Both the position numbers and the translations under genes were made by a program. This document shows positions 44,127-55,884 of a DNA stretch of 64,000 nt, in pieces; the stretch's first letter is position 1; the number at the start of each line of letters is the position of its first letter. The notes under the pieces are model-generated. The model was not told the DNA's origin and did not search any database. It worked only from the letters and a program-made list of their open reading frames with translations. The stretch is from Symsagittifera roscoffensis (lineage: Eukaryota > Xenacoelomorpha > Acoela > Convolutidae), in assembly GCF_963678635.1 (NCBI RefSeq), contig NC_087064.1, positions 16,361,802-16,425,801 of the forward strand, read 5' to 3'.

Positions 44127-46056
44127 TCATACTCAATCTGCTCTCAAACTACAGTGTTGACTTCAATTATCCGGTCATAACGAACAAAATTTGGAACTTC
44201 AAATGCGTTTTTCTCAAGTTGGGTTACGTTTAGACTAACAGTGAACAGAACTAAATTCACCAGAATTATTTTTTTCGCAGTTTTTTAAACGAAACTCGGA
44301 CCCAAATTTTTACCCCCAAATGGGTCATTTTTTTAGTTGATTAAGAATTACGCTGAAACTTTCAAATTAATTGATGATAAATAAGAAACTTGTATCAAAA
44401 GAAGCTTCTTACACAGCCCAACAAACTTTTAAAAGGCTAATCTTCAACTGTATAGGTGAATATATTTATGATTATTAGCCAAAAAAAGTCAGCTTTAACA
44501 TATCAAAAACTTAAAGTCTTTGCTTAAAAACAAATTTCAATTTAGTTGCACAATTTATAGAGATTTTACGTTTCTAAATTTTTGATGGGCTATGTAAGAG
44601 ACTTTTTTGATTTCACTTTCTCAACAATTAATACGCGAAAGCTTTTGATTCCGAAGTTTGCAAAACCAATTGCTTGATAACAAGTTTGGTGAAATTCTAA
44701 GTAACTTTTTGTTCTCTTCATATTTTGTCTCATGTTCAACCAATTTGAGAAAGCGTGTTTAAAGTTTGAAATTTTGTTCGTCTTTTCCGATTAGTTTAAA
44801 TCAGCGCTGTAGAACCTAGCAAATGGAAAGTTCTAAGTCCATATAGTTAAAAAAAAACAACTATAGTTGGAATTCACCATAGTCTCCATAAATGATGTAA
44901 GGTTTCAGCCCGAAAGTCAAAAGCTCGCTTTCTAGTAAATAATTGGACCAAAACAAGTTGTAATTGCACGTTTATATCTTTTGCTGTCGTCATGTTTTCT
45001 TTCTTTTGGTTAAAAATTATACATATGTTTTGTATTGGGCTATTTTTCCCTTCATTACATAATTTATTGGACTATTTTGTATTGGACTATTTTGTATGGG
45101 ACTGTTTTGTGTATGCACCATGTACTTAAGTCATGCACTTTTCACTATAGGGCAGCAAGCAGAAAAAGAGGGTTTTTTGATAAGATATGCCACCAGATTT
45201 GCCTTATCAACAAACAATACAGTTCAAAGAGGGCGTCGATCCAAGATCTGGGGACAGATATTCAAAAAAATGATTTTTTGGACCATTTTTTGTAGTTCGA
45301 CAAGTTCGTTTTACGTGCTTTTTCAAAACAGTATAGAGACCCTGTTTTGACAAAGTTTACGCATTTGCAAGTAGATGTATGTGTTCGGAGGTATGCGCTG
45401 TAGTTATTGTGGGATTGTTTTTGATAACAAGTATAAACTTAAAGAACATGCTGAAAAGTTAGAAACGGCAGCGAAAACATTGTGCATGATCTCTTTGAAG
45501 ATATATTTTATTAAGACACCCAGTTGATGACAATATATATTAACTAAATTAAATCTACTTATCAGAGCAGTCCTGGTCAATGGCACAGTTATTAAGTCAG
45601 ACCACGTCAAACTAGAATAAAAACAAAGACGAATTTGGAAAACTGTTATAGATTATCAAATTTTAAAGCATCAAACGTTTGAAAGAGGCTCATAAAGTTT
45701 GCGAAATCCACCAAGTGCTTGCATATTATCTACTCAATAAATAAACTCACATGGCAAATAAATTATTAAAAACAATTTCAGATGCTGATGAACAAGGAAA
45801 GAAAATAGGAACAAGGAAAGAAAAAATTTGAAAAAACCTTGGACAATATATCAGAAACAATGGCGTTTCAAGTAGTTTAACAAAAATAATTTAAGAAAGT
45901 CAATATAATCAATTAAGAAGAAATAAGGAACATCAAAAAAGTGAAAAAATGGTGATATATTACAAGAGGTGGTAGGTTCAATTTTAATAGCTGGATCGCT
46001 TTTTGAAATATTTCGCTCATAATTTGTTTCAAAAGCCACATTTTTTGGCAAAAGAT
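44127..46056 (+). repeat. Segment S, copy 3 (left flank of gypsy copy C)
   Basis: Nearly identical to 33961-35889. It ends ..caaaagat, and AGAT reappears just after the 3' LTR of copy C (52239-52242), which gives a 4-bp target duplication. This marks the locus as the original insertion site. Confidence 0.9.
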
Positions 46057-46286
46057 TGTCAGGGGCTACAATGTTCAGTTGTCATTCATCCTAGTTGCTA
46101 TTTCTTTATCTACTTATCTCTGAGAGTTCTCACACTATAATTAAGTGTGAGTTTGGTACCTGCCTGTCAATCAGCCTAGAACTGTCTAGCTGTTATGCGT
46201 TGACCTCTAGTTCACTCTCTTATTGATGCGAACTAGAATACAGTCAATTCACTATTTAACAGCCATCGTTTTATCATTTCTTGTTA
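46057..46286 (+). repeat. 5' LTR of gypsy copy C
   Basis: 230 bp, tgtcaggggc...ttgtta. Differs from the 3' LTR by g/t in 'cttattgatg', c/g in 'ttcactattt' and a/g in 'ttttatcatt'. Confidence 0.95.
46131..46153 (+). promoter_or_regulatory. Inverted repeat inside the gypsy LTR
   Basis: ctcacact-ataatta-agtgtgag, conserved in all four LTRs of the family (about 32757, 35964, 46131, 52083). The AT-rich loop could serve promoter or RNA 3'-end functions; this is inferred only from conservation within near-identical copies. Confidence 0.35.
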
Positions 46287-47149
46287 TGGCGCAGCCAGTG
46301 AATGGAGGGGGAAAAAATCCCCTTGGAATTGTGGCCTTCTGGCCTCCGAATCAGGCGGAACCACAACTCTTATGGGAACACTGGAAACAACGATTTCATT
46401 GGGCAATGGTGGCGAAACATGGACTAGTCTCGTCGGAATTTTACTTTGCATCGACATTGACTGAAGCACAGATTAATGACCTGGGTGACATTGGTGGCAA
46501 ACCAAGGGAAGAAGGTGAACGTACACTGATATCGAATCTGTACCTATGCCTGGGACACGAGGGACAGAGAGCCTTGCACAATCAGCATCCACATTTAAAT
46601 ATGGAAACAATACGATATCCACGTTTTTTGGATACCTGTGTAGCTCTCTTCCAGAAAGAGCGAAATGAAACGTACGAGATGTACCAGATGTTATCGAGGA
46701 AACAAAAGGAGGGGGAAAGCTTAGAATCGTTCTATGAAGAATTTAGCGGAATGGCGGCAAGATGCAATTTGGGCACCCAGGAGCGGAAAAGGGTGAGAGA
46801 CATGCTTATAATCAATATGAGGAACAGGGACGCGCAGAACGAGCTGTGTCGGGAAACTAAGACCCCGGAGGAAGCATTGAGAATCGCGATGTCGTATGAA
46901 AGAGGAGACAAGTACGCAAAGACTTACAAGGGCGTCGCATCCGGTTCCACGGGAGCGGTTTATCCATCGCCAGGGGGTTCCCTGCAGATCAAAACGGAAC
47001 CAATCAGCAATATTCGTGGATCCAGGGGACGAGGAATGCCAAGGGGACGGGGCCAATACTCAAATCGTGGAGGAGGTCGAATACAAGAACGAATGCAAGA
47101 ACGAAGATGTTACAATTGCGATCAACCGAACTTCACACCAGAACACTGA
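46286..47149 (+). pseudogene. Gag of gypsy copy C, truncated by TGA
   Basis: As in copies A and B up to the first zinc knuckle. There CGA has become TGA (47147-47149), removing the rest of the first and all of the second knuckle. Other changes include Met-to-Arg in ERKRVRDMLI. Downstream of the stop the G run has 8 G, which places gag and pol in the same frame in this copy. Confidence 0.9.
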
Positions 47150-47573
47150 CAGCGATGCCCAGCAAGAGCCGTCACATGCAACTTTTGCAAAAAGGTAGGG
47201 CATTTTGAGAGGACTTGCCGGGGAAAACAACAGTCAAGGGGGGGGCAACCGGTTGGACTAATCCAAGGGGATGAGCTATTCGAGGAAGAAGATACCCCCT
47301 CGGATGACGTGGGGCCCCAAGTTGCAACGAATTCAGTAAGTTTCGTTAAACGAGAACACCACAGCTGGTCATCAGAAAGTTCCGACGACTACATGGTTAT
47401 GGCAATCAGACGGAAGAAAGAGACATTATTGAAAGTTGCCGGACCTAAACTCAAAATATATATCAATGGACACCCGATGAACATCTGGATCGACAGTGGA
47501 TAGCCGATATCCATCTTAACATTAGACGATTTGAGGAGAACAGTGGGAAGAGCGGGAATTAACTTAAAACAAG
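47150..47573 (+). pseudogene. Protease segment of gypsy copy C
   Basis: Continues in the gag frame through the 8-G run to IWIDSG and stops at TAG (47501-47503), where copy B has the TCG of the DSGS active site. After a one-base insertion near 47684 the frame resumes in another register. Confidence 0.85.
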
Positions 47574-49361
47574 ATGACGCTGACAATGACGAATTCCGGG
47601 AACTACAGCAACAATCGGATCAAGATGTTGGGCAGAATGGAACTCGAGTTAGCATCAAACGGCTGGAAGACGAAAGCAGAAGTCCGAGTCATTGGGGGGA
47701 CCAGACCATCCATCGTGGGTCGTGATTTGATGGGAAAACTCGGACTCCAGTTGAAGCAAGCAGATCCAAGGGGGGAAGTAATGAACATCCAGGGGACGGA
47801 AGACAATTCATGTGAGGAAGGGCACAACGAATCGGAGGATGAGCAGATGGACCAATGGCAATTATACTTCAGTAAGCTATTCCCAAAACTTTTTACTAGA
47901 GTCGGAAAAATTAGGAACTACAAGGTTCAAGCGGAATTTTTCAAAAATTTTGTACCAGTGCAGCAGAAGGGACGGAGAGTGCCGGTAACGCTCCAAGAAA
48001 AGGTGGACAAGGAAATTGATAAGCTATTAACCCAGGGACATATAGAAAAGTTGAAAGAATGTTCGGATCGATATTTTGTTTCTCCGATCGTCATCACCGT
48101 AAAACAAGACGGGTCCGTGAAGTTAGCATTGGAATCTCGAGAGCTTAATAAACAAGTTCATAAAAACAAATACCAAATGCCAAATATAGAAGAACTTGTA
48201 GATACAATGGGACAACTTATTTCCGAGAAAAAACAAGGGGAGGTGTATTTTACTACGATGGATCTAACGTACGCGTATGGGCAACTACCACTTAGTGAAG
48301 AAACAAGCGTGCACTGTAATTTTTCTCTGGTGGGCGGACGGTCAACGGGAACATACCGATTCCGGACAGGGTTTTACGGGCTAACGTCCATGCCGGCAGA
48401 GTTTCAACGAGTAATGGACTCAATTTTGAACAAATTCCCACAAGCGAACGCGTTTATTGATGATATTTTGGTTACAACCAAGGGAACGGAAGTAGAACAC
48501 ATCTCCTTGGTTGAAAAGATCCTCAGGAAACTAAATCGCGAAAACATATCAATGAAACTACCAAAATGCGAGTTTGCGAAAAGAGAATGCGAGTGGCTCG
48601 GCCATCGTATAACCGAAACGGGGGTTACGCCGCTTAAACGCAAAACATCGCCGATAGACGCATTCAACGCTCCTAAAACAGTCACTCAATTGGAATCATT
48701 TATGGGCTCAATTCACAGCTTGCATAAATATTTACCAGCGATAGCGGAGATGTCAGCTCCATTAAGGCCACTTCTCAGCAAGAGAAATGAATATAACTGG
48801 ACCGCGGAATGTGAAAATGCTTTTCAAAACATTAAATTGGGGGTCGCAAACATAGTTGAATTAAAACATTTTGATATTCAGAAAGACATTAGAGTTGTCT
48901 GCGATGCAAGCCATAATGGTCTTGGAGCGGTTTTAGAGCAATTGGGTACAGAAGGGTGGCGCCCTATCTTGTTTCCATCACGATTCTTAAACGCAGCCGA
49001 AAAGAAATATTCCACTAACGAGCTTGAAATGCTGGCGGTGGTATGGGGGGCCGAATATTTCAGAAACTACATTTTAGGAAGATCTTTTACAGTTATCACG
49101 GATCATAAGGCCCTGATTTCATTACTTAACGGGAATAACAAGAAAAACAAAACACTCTTTTCACGACTGACACGTTGGCTAGACAGACTGATTCCTTTTG
49201 ACTTTATAATAGAACACAAACCAGGCGCCAAGATTGGATTAGCAGATTACTTGTCAAGGCATCCTAGCGAACCCCCTAAACCGATAAGTCAATATATAAT
49301 TTGTTCGCTGTGGCAAAAATCGCTTCAATTAGAAAAACCCTTGGTTTCACAGATGATTTAA
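47574..49361 (+). pseudogene. Reverse transcriptase and RNase H of gypsy copy C
   Basis: A long open frame. RT: RRVPVTLQEKVDKEIDKLLT, YFTTMDLTYAYGQLPL (first catalytic Asp), GFYGLTSMPAEFQRVM, and FIDDILV at 48453, the YxDD-type box with Phe first. The thumb is KCEFAKRECEWLGHRI. RNase H: VVCDASHNGLGAVLEQ, TNELEMLAVVWGAEYF and TDHKALISLL. All key motifs are present, so the domain was functional until recently. The frame leaves the pol register near 49295 and ends at 49361, while the connection to integrase continues in another frame from 49301. Confidence 0.92.
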
Positions 49362-50650
49362 AATCCCTTGGTGAACGATATCATCAGGACATTGAAGGAA
49401 CTGGTTCTAAACAGTCTAGACAGTTTTCATCCAATCAGAAGCGAGAACGGAAAACATGCTTACAAACAGCGACGGTTGAGGGCGGAAAGTCATGCGTGAA
49501 GACACCGACCAATAGGAAACGATCAATTTGCATAACGCGTAAATCAAAGAAATCCAAGGGACATTCAGTGTGCTCTATATATTGTTCCCTTGGAAGACGG
49601 TTAAATTGGCCTATATCAAATAATTCAAACAAAATGGATAGTGAGTCGAATTGTTCTTTCCCAGTATTTGAAATTGAAAATGTTGAAATCGATTCCCAAA
49701 CTAACCCTCCGAATAGACTACACTCTAAAATCAACTCTCCGCTTAGACTAGATAAAAACTTATTGAGTAGCGATGAAATAACTGTCATTAACCCTGAAAT
49801 TGTTGCCATTACTAAAAATACACGGGATTCAAAAATTAATACAGTACTTGCTATACCTTCGAAATTCCCAGGCGAGCTTTTTCCGACCGTTAACCCAAAT
49901 CAACAAGTTATGTCTATCATTCCCCGGGATTGCAAGGTTATCAAGAAATCCCAAGCGTTATTAGAATTATTTAATCTAGAATTTATTGCCTCAAACATAC
50001 CGGCGGATGTGAACTTAGTACGAGTAAAAGAAGCGTTGGAGAAGAGGATTAACTTGAAAGAAGAACTCCTGAAGATTGGGAAGTACTGGGCCCAATACGC
50101 AAACGATTTGTCATTGCGGGACGATTGTGTGTGGCTAGATGGACGGCTGGTCATTCCTTTGCCATTACAAGTCCCAATTGAGTCGCGGATACATTATTAC
50201 CATCACGGTAAAAGGAACATGTATGAAGCAGCACGTGACGTCTGGTATCCCTACATGTACCGCAGTTTGGCAGCAAAGGCCACGTACTGTCAGCAATGCA
50301 CGGAAGCGGGTAAGAATCTAAAATCGTTATTACCCAAGGGAGACATGGGGAAGGTCCCTGAACCAAGGGAACCCAATGAATGTATACAATTGGATTTCTG
50401 GGGGCCAATAAACTACTTGAACGAGAGTAAGAAATATGTCTTGGTTGCTACGGACCGGTTCTCAAGGTGGCCATCAGCAATGGTTACTACCAGTAACACG
50501 TCAGATAAAGTCTTAAAATTTCTCGATAAATACATAACTCAACATGGAGTACCCCGGAAAATACACGTTGATCAGGTATCATGTTTTACATCTAATACGT
50601 TTAAAAGCTTCTGTAACAGCGAAGGCATCGAGCAATGTACTCACCAGTGA
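49301..50650 (+). pseudogene. Integrase, N-terminal and core part, of gypsy copy C
   Basis: Starts with FAVAKIASIRKTLG (RNase H/integrase connection). A Ser/Lys/Asn-rich stretch without a known domain follows, longer than usual. The zinc domain is YHHGKRNMYEAARDVWYPYM..CQQC, and the core has LDFWGPI (first Asp) and KIHVDQVSCF (second Asp). The frame ends at TGA 50648-50650, just before the last catalytic motif, which is found in the next frame (50635 on). Confidence 0.9.
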
Positions 50651-51111
50651 ACGATCATCGAGGCACGGGCTCCGTTGAACGGACAATAGGGAGTTTGAAG
50701 AATTTTGTCCTAACCTATGCGACTGACAAAGCGCATAAGTCTCTAGAATCGATGGTCGATAAAACGCTAGGCGCGCTACGATTTTCCAAAAATGCAACTA
50801 CTAAATTAACACCTTTTGAAGCCCACCACGGCCGGGAGGCTAACACCGTTTTACGCAATCTTACGAAAAAACCAAGTTTGAAAAATTTGAATTGGAAGAA
50901 CGTCTTAAAACAAAAATGTTTGTGTTTAGACGAAAATGATCCTGAGTTGAGTAAAATTGCATTCCCTCAGCACTCGAATTGGGAGGAAAGGTCCGGTCTG
51001 ACATACGCTCCAGCTTTAAGAAGGGCCCCTATCATGCTTGATAGCGATCAGCAAATGGACACGTGTCCAGGGGAGGGATCGGGAGTTGCCCCCGAAAATC
51101 CAAGGGAGTAA
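50635..51111 (+). pseudogene. Integrase core end of gypsy copy C
   Basis: Contains NDHRGTGSVERTIGSLKNF with the catalytic Glu, then ALRFSKNATTKLTPFEAHHG, a typical gypsy integrase C-terminal block. It ends at 51111. A one-base frame break separates it from the core upstream. Confidence 0.88.
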
Positions 51112-51841
51112 AGACACTGGCCCTAACGTCCAAGGGAGTGGAGGCGCACGCGACCTGTACCAGCGTACAACCAGCAAGACCCTAAATCTGTACAAACTCT
51201 TAAAATCTAATGTTATCTCTGAATCCAAACATACTATCAAGCTAAAAAACGGATCTGTTCTTAGGAAAAGTGCAGTGGCAGAAAAGCAAAAACCCATACT
51301 TCCCAAGAAACGGAAGCCGGCTACGCTCAAGGAGATGTTATCGAGAAAGAAAGGGGTAGTCGAAAGCCCGAAATCAAAAAGGCCAAAGGCTATGAAAAAA
51401 GTGTCGGTAGCAACCTTCCAGTCTGACAGTTCGGATAGTGAAGATTACCAGCCACTAAATATTATCCCTGCACGATTGCCAATAGAAGTGTTAGCGAGAC
51501 ATGAAGCGGTTGCGGCGGGACAAGGCCCAAGCGGCAGTACAGCAGTAGCAGAACATGGAACGGGAGCAAGAGTAAAATCTAGAGGGACGAAAGTGAGGCG
51601 AGGAAAAGGGGGACAGAAACAAGGAAAGGGGAGCCAAGACCGACCGGCGTTAGCGGCGAGAGAATGCCTTATGAATAGTAGCCAAGAAGAAGACGTCGAA
51701 TCTGGCAGTCAAAGTGAAAGCTCGGGGACCAGAAGGAGTACCAGAAGAAGAAAGCCAGTAGATAAAATGGGAGGAGTCATGATCGATAATATCCAAGGGC
51801 CGGAACAAAAAGGAAAACACCCAGGGGGAGAAGGAAAGTGA
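51038..51841 (+). pseudogene. Basic C-terminal extension or extra ORF of gypsy copy C
   Basis: A 267-codon frame, very rich in Lys, Arg and Ser: PKKRKPATLKEMLSRKKGV, an acidic DSSDSEDYQP patch, then RRSTRRRKPVDKM near the end. It has no signal peptide or membrane segment, so it is not an envelope gene. It overlaps the integrase frame by about 70 bases in another register, probably because of an indel in the G-rich stretch near 51070; it would then be the polyprotein C-terminus. The nuclear-localisation-like PKKRK cluster suits DNA or chromatin binding. A decayed counterpart is at 14212-14496. Confidence 0.65.
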
Positions 51842-52008
51842 ACCTTATTTAAAACTCATTTAAAACTCGTTAGCTAGGGAGAGGGATGGCCATAAGCCTA
51901 AAACTCAAGTTTGTTGTATTGTGTTAGTTGAGGCGGCAGGTTGAATATTATTAATTATTATATTAAATTTAAATTACTATGTAATTAAATTTTACATCCA
52001 TACGGAAA

Positions 52009-52238
52009 TGTCAGGGGCTACAATGTTCAGTTGTCATTCATCCTAGTTGCTATTTCTTTATCTACTTATCTCTGAGAGTTCTCACACTATAATTAAGTGT
52101 GAGTTTGGTACCTGCCTGTCAATCAGCCTAGAACTGTCTAGCTGTTATGCGTTGACCTCTAGTTCACTCTCTTATTTATGCGAACTAGAATACAGTCAAT
52201 TCAGTATTTAACAGCCATCGTTTTGTCATTTCTTGTTA
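52009..52238 (+). repeat. 3' LTR of gypsy copy C
   Basis: 230 bp, about three differences from the 5' LTR. Followed by the target duplication AGAT. Confidence 0.95.
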
Positions 52239-54417
52239 AGATGAAGGTACGTTTGATTTTTTTTTAAATTTGTTACACTGATGCGGGACGAAATGTGTTA
52301 TTTCAAAAAATGGACTTTAGCCAAACCTTTGTTGTTTCTCTACTAAAACATTTGAGAAGAAAGAAAATTTTTGTGAATTTGCATTTTTCCCCAAAAAATA
52401 TAAATTTTCTCTTACAAAAAATGAGGAGTAGCCATTTCTGCAGAAAAACTCCGCACAACCGTTTTTTTTTCGATTGACGTTTTCATCTCAAATTTGACAG
52501 GGTAATTTTTAAGAAATTTCGAGAAGTCTAAATCTCAAAATTGAAAATCTTGTCTTTCCAAAATCAATAACTTTTTTCTGCTAAAAGCAGGACGTCGCCG
52601 ATAAAGTAAAAAAATTCCACATATCTGTTTTCTCTATTGAACAATTAACCCGAGAGTTGACACGGTAATTTTCGAGCAGAGAGAAAAAAACTTCAAAAAA
52701 CGCTCAAAGTTTCAACTCTTTTACTTGTTTAAAAGCCATATCATTTTACTTAAAAAACTGGGCATAGCAAATTATAAAGTTAAGCTTCCGAGAACCTGCT
52801 GTATCGATTAAATCTATGATATCATAATTAGCAGAGAGAAATGTATGAAAAACGTTAAACAATTCAAAAAACTGTGATGCTCGGAAAAGTCCACTTTCTG
52901 AATTGCTTACCGTTATTCGGACATTTCTCAATGCAACCATTTATAATTTGCTTACCTTTAGAAAGCTACCTTTATAGCTTACCTTTATAATTGGCTATGC
53001 CCAGTTTTTTAAGGATTGTGGGAAGCACCTTACGCCCAGATTTTTTGACCCAAAAACTTATGGCCTTCTGACAGTGTTTTGAAATAGTTTGACTTTTCTT
53101 GAAAACTACCGTGACAAACATAATTTTTTCCCTTTGCTAGTACTACTATTGGCTGTAGGACTTTTGTTTGGCCGATAGAATTTGCCTTGTAGGGCATTTG
53201 ATAAATGAAGGGTGCATTTGTAAGGACCGGATGTTCCTCTCCGATCTATCATGGTATCAAAATTTATTCAAAATACTCCCTCCAATTGAAATTTCAAAAA
53301 AAAAAATTTCTCAACTGTTCTTAACTTTTTTTTGTTATCATCTCAAAGACAAATACTTTTAAAAAGATTGCGGCAGTAGTTCTCAATCAGGCATTGCTTC
53401 TTTAAAGCAAAAAAAATCAAAGTCAAAATAATAAAAATAATGAAATTCACGCTTTTTTTAAATTGCCCTGACCAGAAAATCTTATTCACAGAAGGGTAGG
53501 AAGGAACTATGACCTGAGATTAGTTCTTTTTTTTCGACCGTTGAAAGTGGAAAAGAGCTGTGATCAGGTGGCTTGCTTTTTCTTAATTATCTTCACGCAA
53601 AATCAGTATCACAATTGAGTGACAGATGGTGCCGAGTCATATATCATATTAAAGCGTTCCATGCAATCTGATATTGATTCATTTTACAGAAACTTTAGTG
53701 AATTTACGGTGCGATAAGCAAGCGAAGAGAGCGAAAAACATGGCAAACTTGAAAAAGAAACCTGAAATTTTGTTTCGATTGAAAAAAAAAATGTTTGCGT
53801 ACAGATTTTTCGGAGAAAGCTGGGCACATCTTAATTTTGATGTTAGCTTCTATATCTCTTTCGACTATTCTCTAAGACGCACACAAAAAAAGAATGAATC
53901 GAACTAACACTAACTACAATTTAAGTTCTACAAAGTTAGTTTGAAAGATAATCGCTTAGTTTGCGAAAAATTTGAACCCATTTCCTAGAAACATGCAATT
54001 GGAAAATTAAATCAAGTGCGTTTAGAGAATTTTATTTACGTTTTAAAGGATATTTGCTAGTTGATGACCAATTGCGAACGTTTTGTGCTACCCGCTCAAC
54101 CATCGGCTTTTCTTTTTTCTGAGCTCACAGAATTTTTTCTGATAAAAAAGAAATTATTCAGAAAAGACTTCGAGCTGCATGGAACATGCTTTTTATCTAT
54201 TCCATCCTGTAACAATTAAGTTTCTAGATTAACACCTGGCATCCAAAAAACAGTTTGAAACTGTTGCAGACCTGGAACTAATATTTTGAATTTGCAAATA
54301 GAATTTGTTTTTAACTAATTTTATGCAGGCTAACATAAACTCTAGATAGATTTTACAGCAAATTATTGATTTCACAAATTTGGCTATATGAAATTTACAC
54401 TCTCAATTAGGTACAAA
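52239..54417. repeat. Non-coding stretch between gypsy copy C and the PLC gene
   Basis: 52268-52690 is related to the tandem family at 60.45-61.5 kb ('actgatgcgggacgaaatg', 'gtagccatttctgcagaaaa'). 52750-53012 is a MITE. 53520-53660 resembles the dispersed repeat at 900-1050. No exon is seen; the rest is AT-rich with nothing recognised. Confidence 0.5.
52750..53012. repeat. MITE with about 30-bp terminal inverted repeats
   Basis: The left end 'ttaaaaaactgggcatagca' and the right end 'ggctatgcccagttttttaa' are inverse copies that continue for about 30 bp (..aaattataaag / tttataatt..). Length about 263 bp. No open frame; TTAA or TA at both edges. Confidence 0.75.
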
Positions 54418-54423
54418 TTTATT
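54418..54423 (-). terminator. Polyadenylation signal of the PLC gene
   Basis: AATAAA on the minus strand, 34 bases past the PLC stop codon, giving a very short 3' UTR. Confidence 0.65.
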
Positions 54424-54456
54424 GCAAAACATTGTTTTAGCAGTTTAAGCTGAAGT

Positions 54457-55726
54457 TTAAACCATGGTAGTTTGGTAGAAATATTGATTGCCTTGACTTG
54501 CATTCGTTTCATCTTCATCTGAAACTTCATTTTTCTCTTCACGACTAGCCACTTCAGCAGTCGGAGATTCAAGTCCTGACTCATAACCGCTCGTTTGCCG
54601 AGTGAATGCTCTAGCTCTCGGCTTAACGACTGCCGAAGCACCCCTCGGTCCCTCTTCCAAATCAGGCGCATAACCTTCCGACTCGTCAGCGCCCAGGTAA
54701 CTGTCAGTATTCGCCCGCCCATGATCAAAATCAAGACTACTCTGAGATTTAATATTTTGGAAGTTATCTACACTAGTTGGCTCACTTTCTTGGAAGTTCT
54801 GTTTTAAATAATCATCATCCGAGTAATCATACGCGTTAATATTCATATTTCCAAATTCTTCTTCAATTTCAGCAGCTAAATTTGACAGATTTAAATTGTC
54901 TTCTAAATCTAAACTATCTTCTCCACTCAAAAATGAGCTCCGTTCAGTTGGCAACTTTTGGTCAAATTTCTGAGCTGAACTCATAAACTGACCGTCATCT
55001 AACTCTTCATCGCTTGAGAACTGATCGTTGTCCGAAAGACTACTAGCTCGACCTCTGATGAAACTTTTAGGAGCACCTTTATAGCCGCTTCCTGTAGCTC
55101 TATTGCCGTATCTAACAGACCTGGCAGGCATTTTGGAACCTTTGCCTGGCAGTCTCGGAGCTGGCGATGGTCTTTCAACACGGTTGACTGGTCTGAAACC
55201 CTGACTCGGTCCTGGATCATGTGATGCTTGTCTTTCTAGAGGCTGAGGCTTACGTTGAGCAATTTCAAAGGGTGCTACTTCCTGAACTTCGCTTCTATTA
55301 ACAGCTTTTTCAGAGGGAATAAACGCAGAAGCTTCAGTATGAGCCACGAACATGCTATTATCTTTGGCCGATCTGGACCTTTGGTAATCCTCGCTCGACT
55401 CTTGGTGCAAAGGCGAGTTATGACAGGACTGAGAAACTTGGTCTTCCAGGGGCGAATCATAGATTGGCACAGTGTTCTCGTCAAAAACATTAGCTCTGAG
55501 TTCGTCGCTAGACAGTCGGGTCGCTTGCAGCTCCTCGACATTCTGAGGATCTTGAGGGGGGTTGTTCGTACTTAGGTTCAATACGGGAGTTTGATAGTGG
55601 GAGGCATATTCGGATGACAGAAGGGCGGACTTTCCAAGCAGCACTTGGTTTCTAATGGAGGTATGGTTCGTATTTTCTTTGAAAAGATTGGCAATTGAAG
55701 ACATGGCAAGCTCGTGAATTGAAGAC
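54457..55726 (-). CDS. PLC last exon: disordered acidic/Ser-rich C-terminal tail
   Basis: Acceptor ggtatttcag; one base completes an Arg/Ser junction codon, then SSIHELAMSSIANLFKENTN. About 422 residues follow with no folded domain: Ser/Asp/Glu-rich patches (SSDEELDDGQFMSS, EEEFGNMNINAYDYSDDDYL), Pro/Arg stretches (RPSPAPRLPGKGSKMPARSV) and the end NQYFYQTTMV. Stop TAA at 54457-54459. Long disordered tails occur in the PLC-eta and beta classes, but this one is not recognisably similar to them. Possible roles are membrane or partner binding and phosphoregulation. The joined exons give an uninterrupted 955-codon frame, stop included. Confidence 0.85.
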
Positions 55727-55884
55727 CTGAAATACCAGAAAAAGTTTCTTTCAGTTAATTAGTTTTTAGAAATGTTATATCAACTAACCACAAACAGTCG
55801 TTGCCAAAATATACTTGCATACTAAACTTCCAACACAAATATGAATATTTTAAGCACTATCAATGTTTGAAAACGAAACCTCAC

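Larger units (their letters stand above)
46057..52238 (+). mobile_element. Full-length but mutated Ty3/gypsy element, copy C
   Basis: About 6.2 kb. The 230-bp LTRs at 46057-46286 and 52009-52238 differ at about three positions. Target duplication AGAT. Primer site TGGCGCAGCCAGTGGATGG at 46287 fits a tRNA-Ser-type 3' end (discriminator G before CCA), as used by some insect gypsy elements. Order: gag, protease, reverse transcriptase, RNase H, integrase and a basic C-terminal part. Breaks: TGA at 47147 in gag, TAG at 47501 in protease, an extra C near 47684, and frame changes near 49295, 50635 and about 51050. It cannot make a working polyprotein as it stands. Confidence 0.95.

Noticed and set aside
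51038-51841. Envelope gene of gypsy copy C
   Set aside because: No signal peptide, transmembrane segment or Cys pattern; the sequence is basic and disordered.
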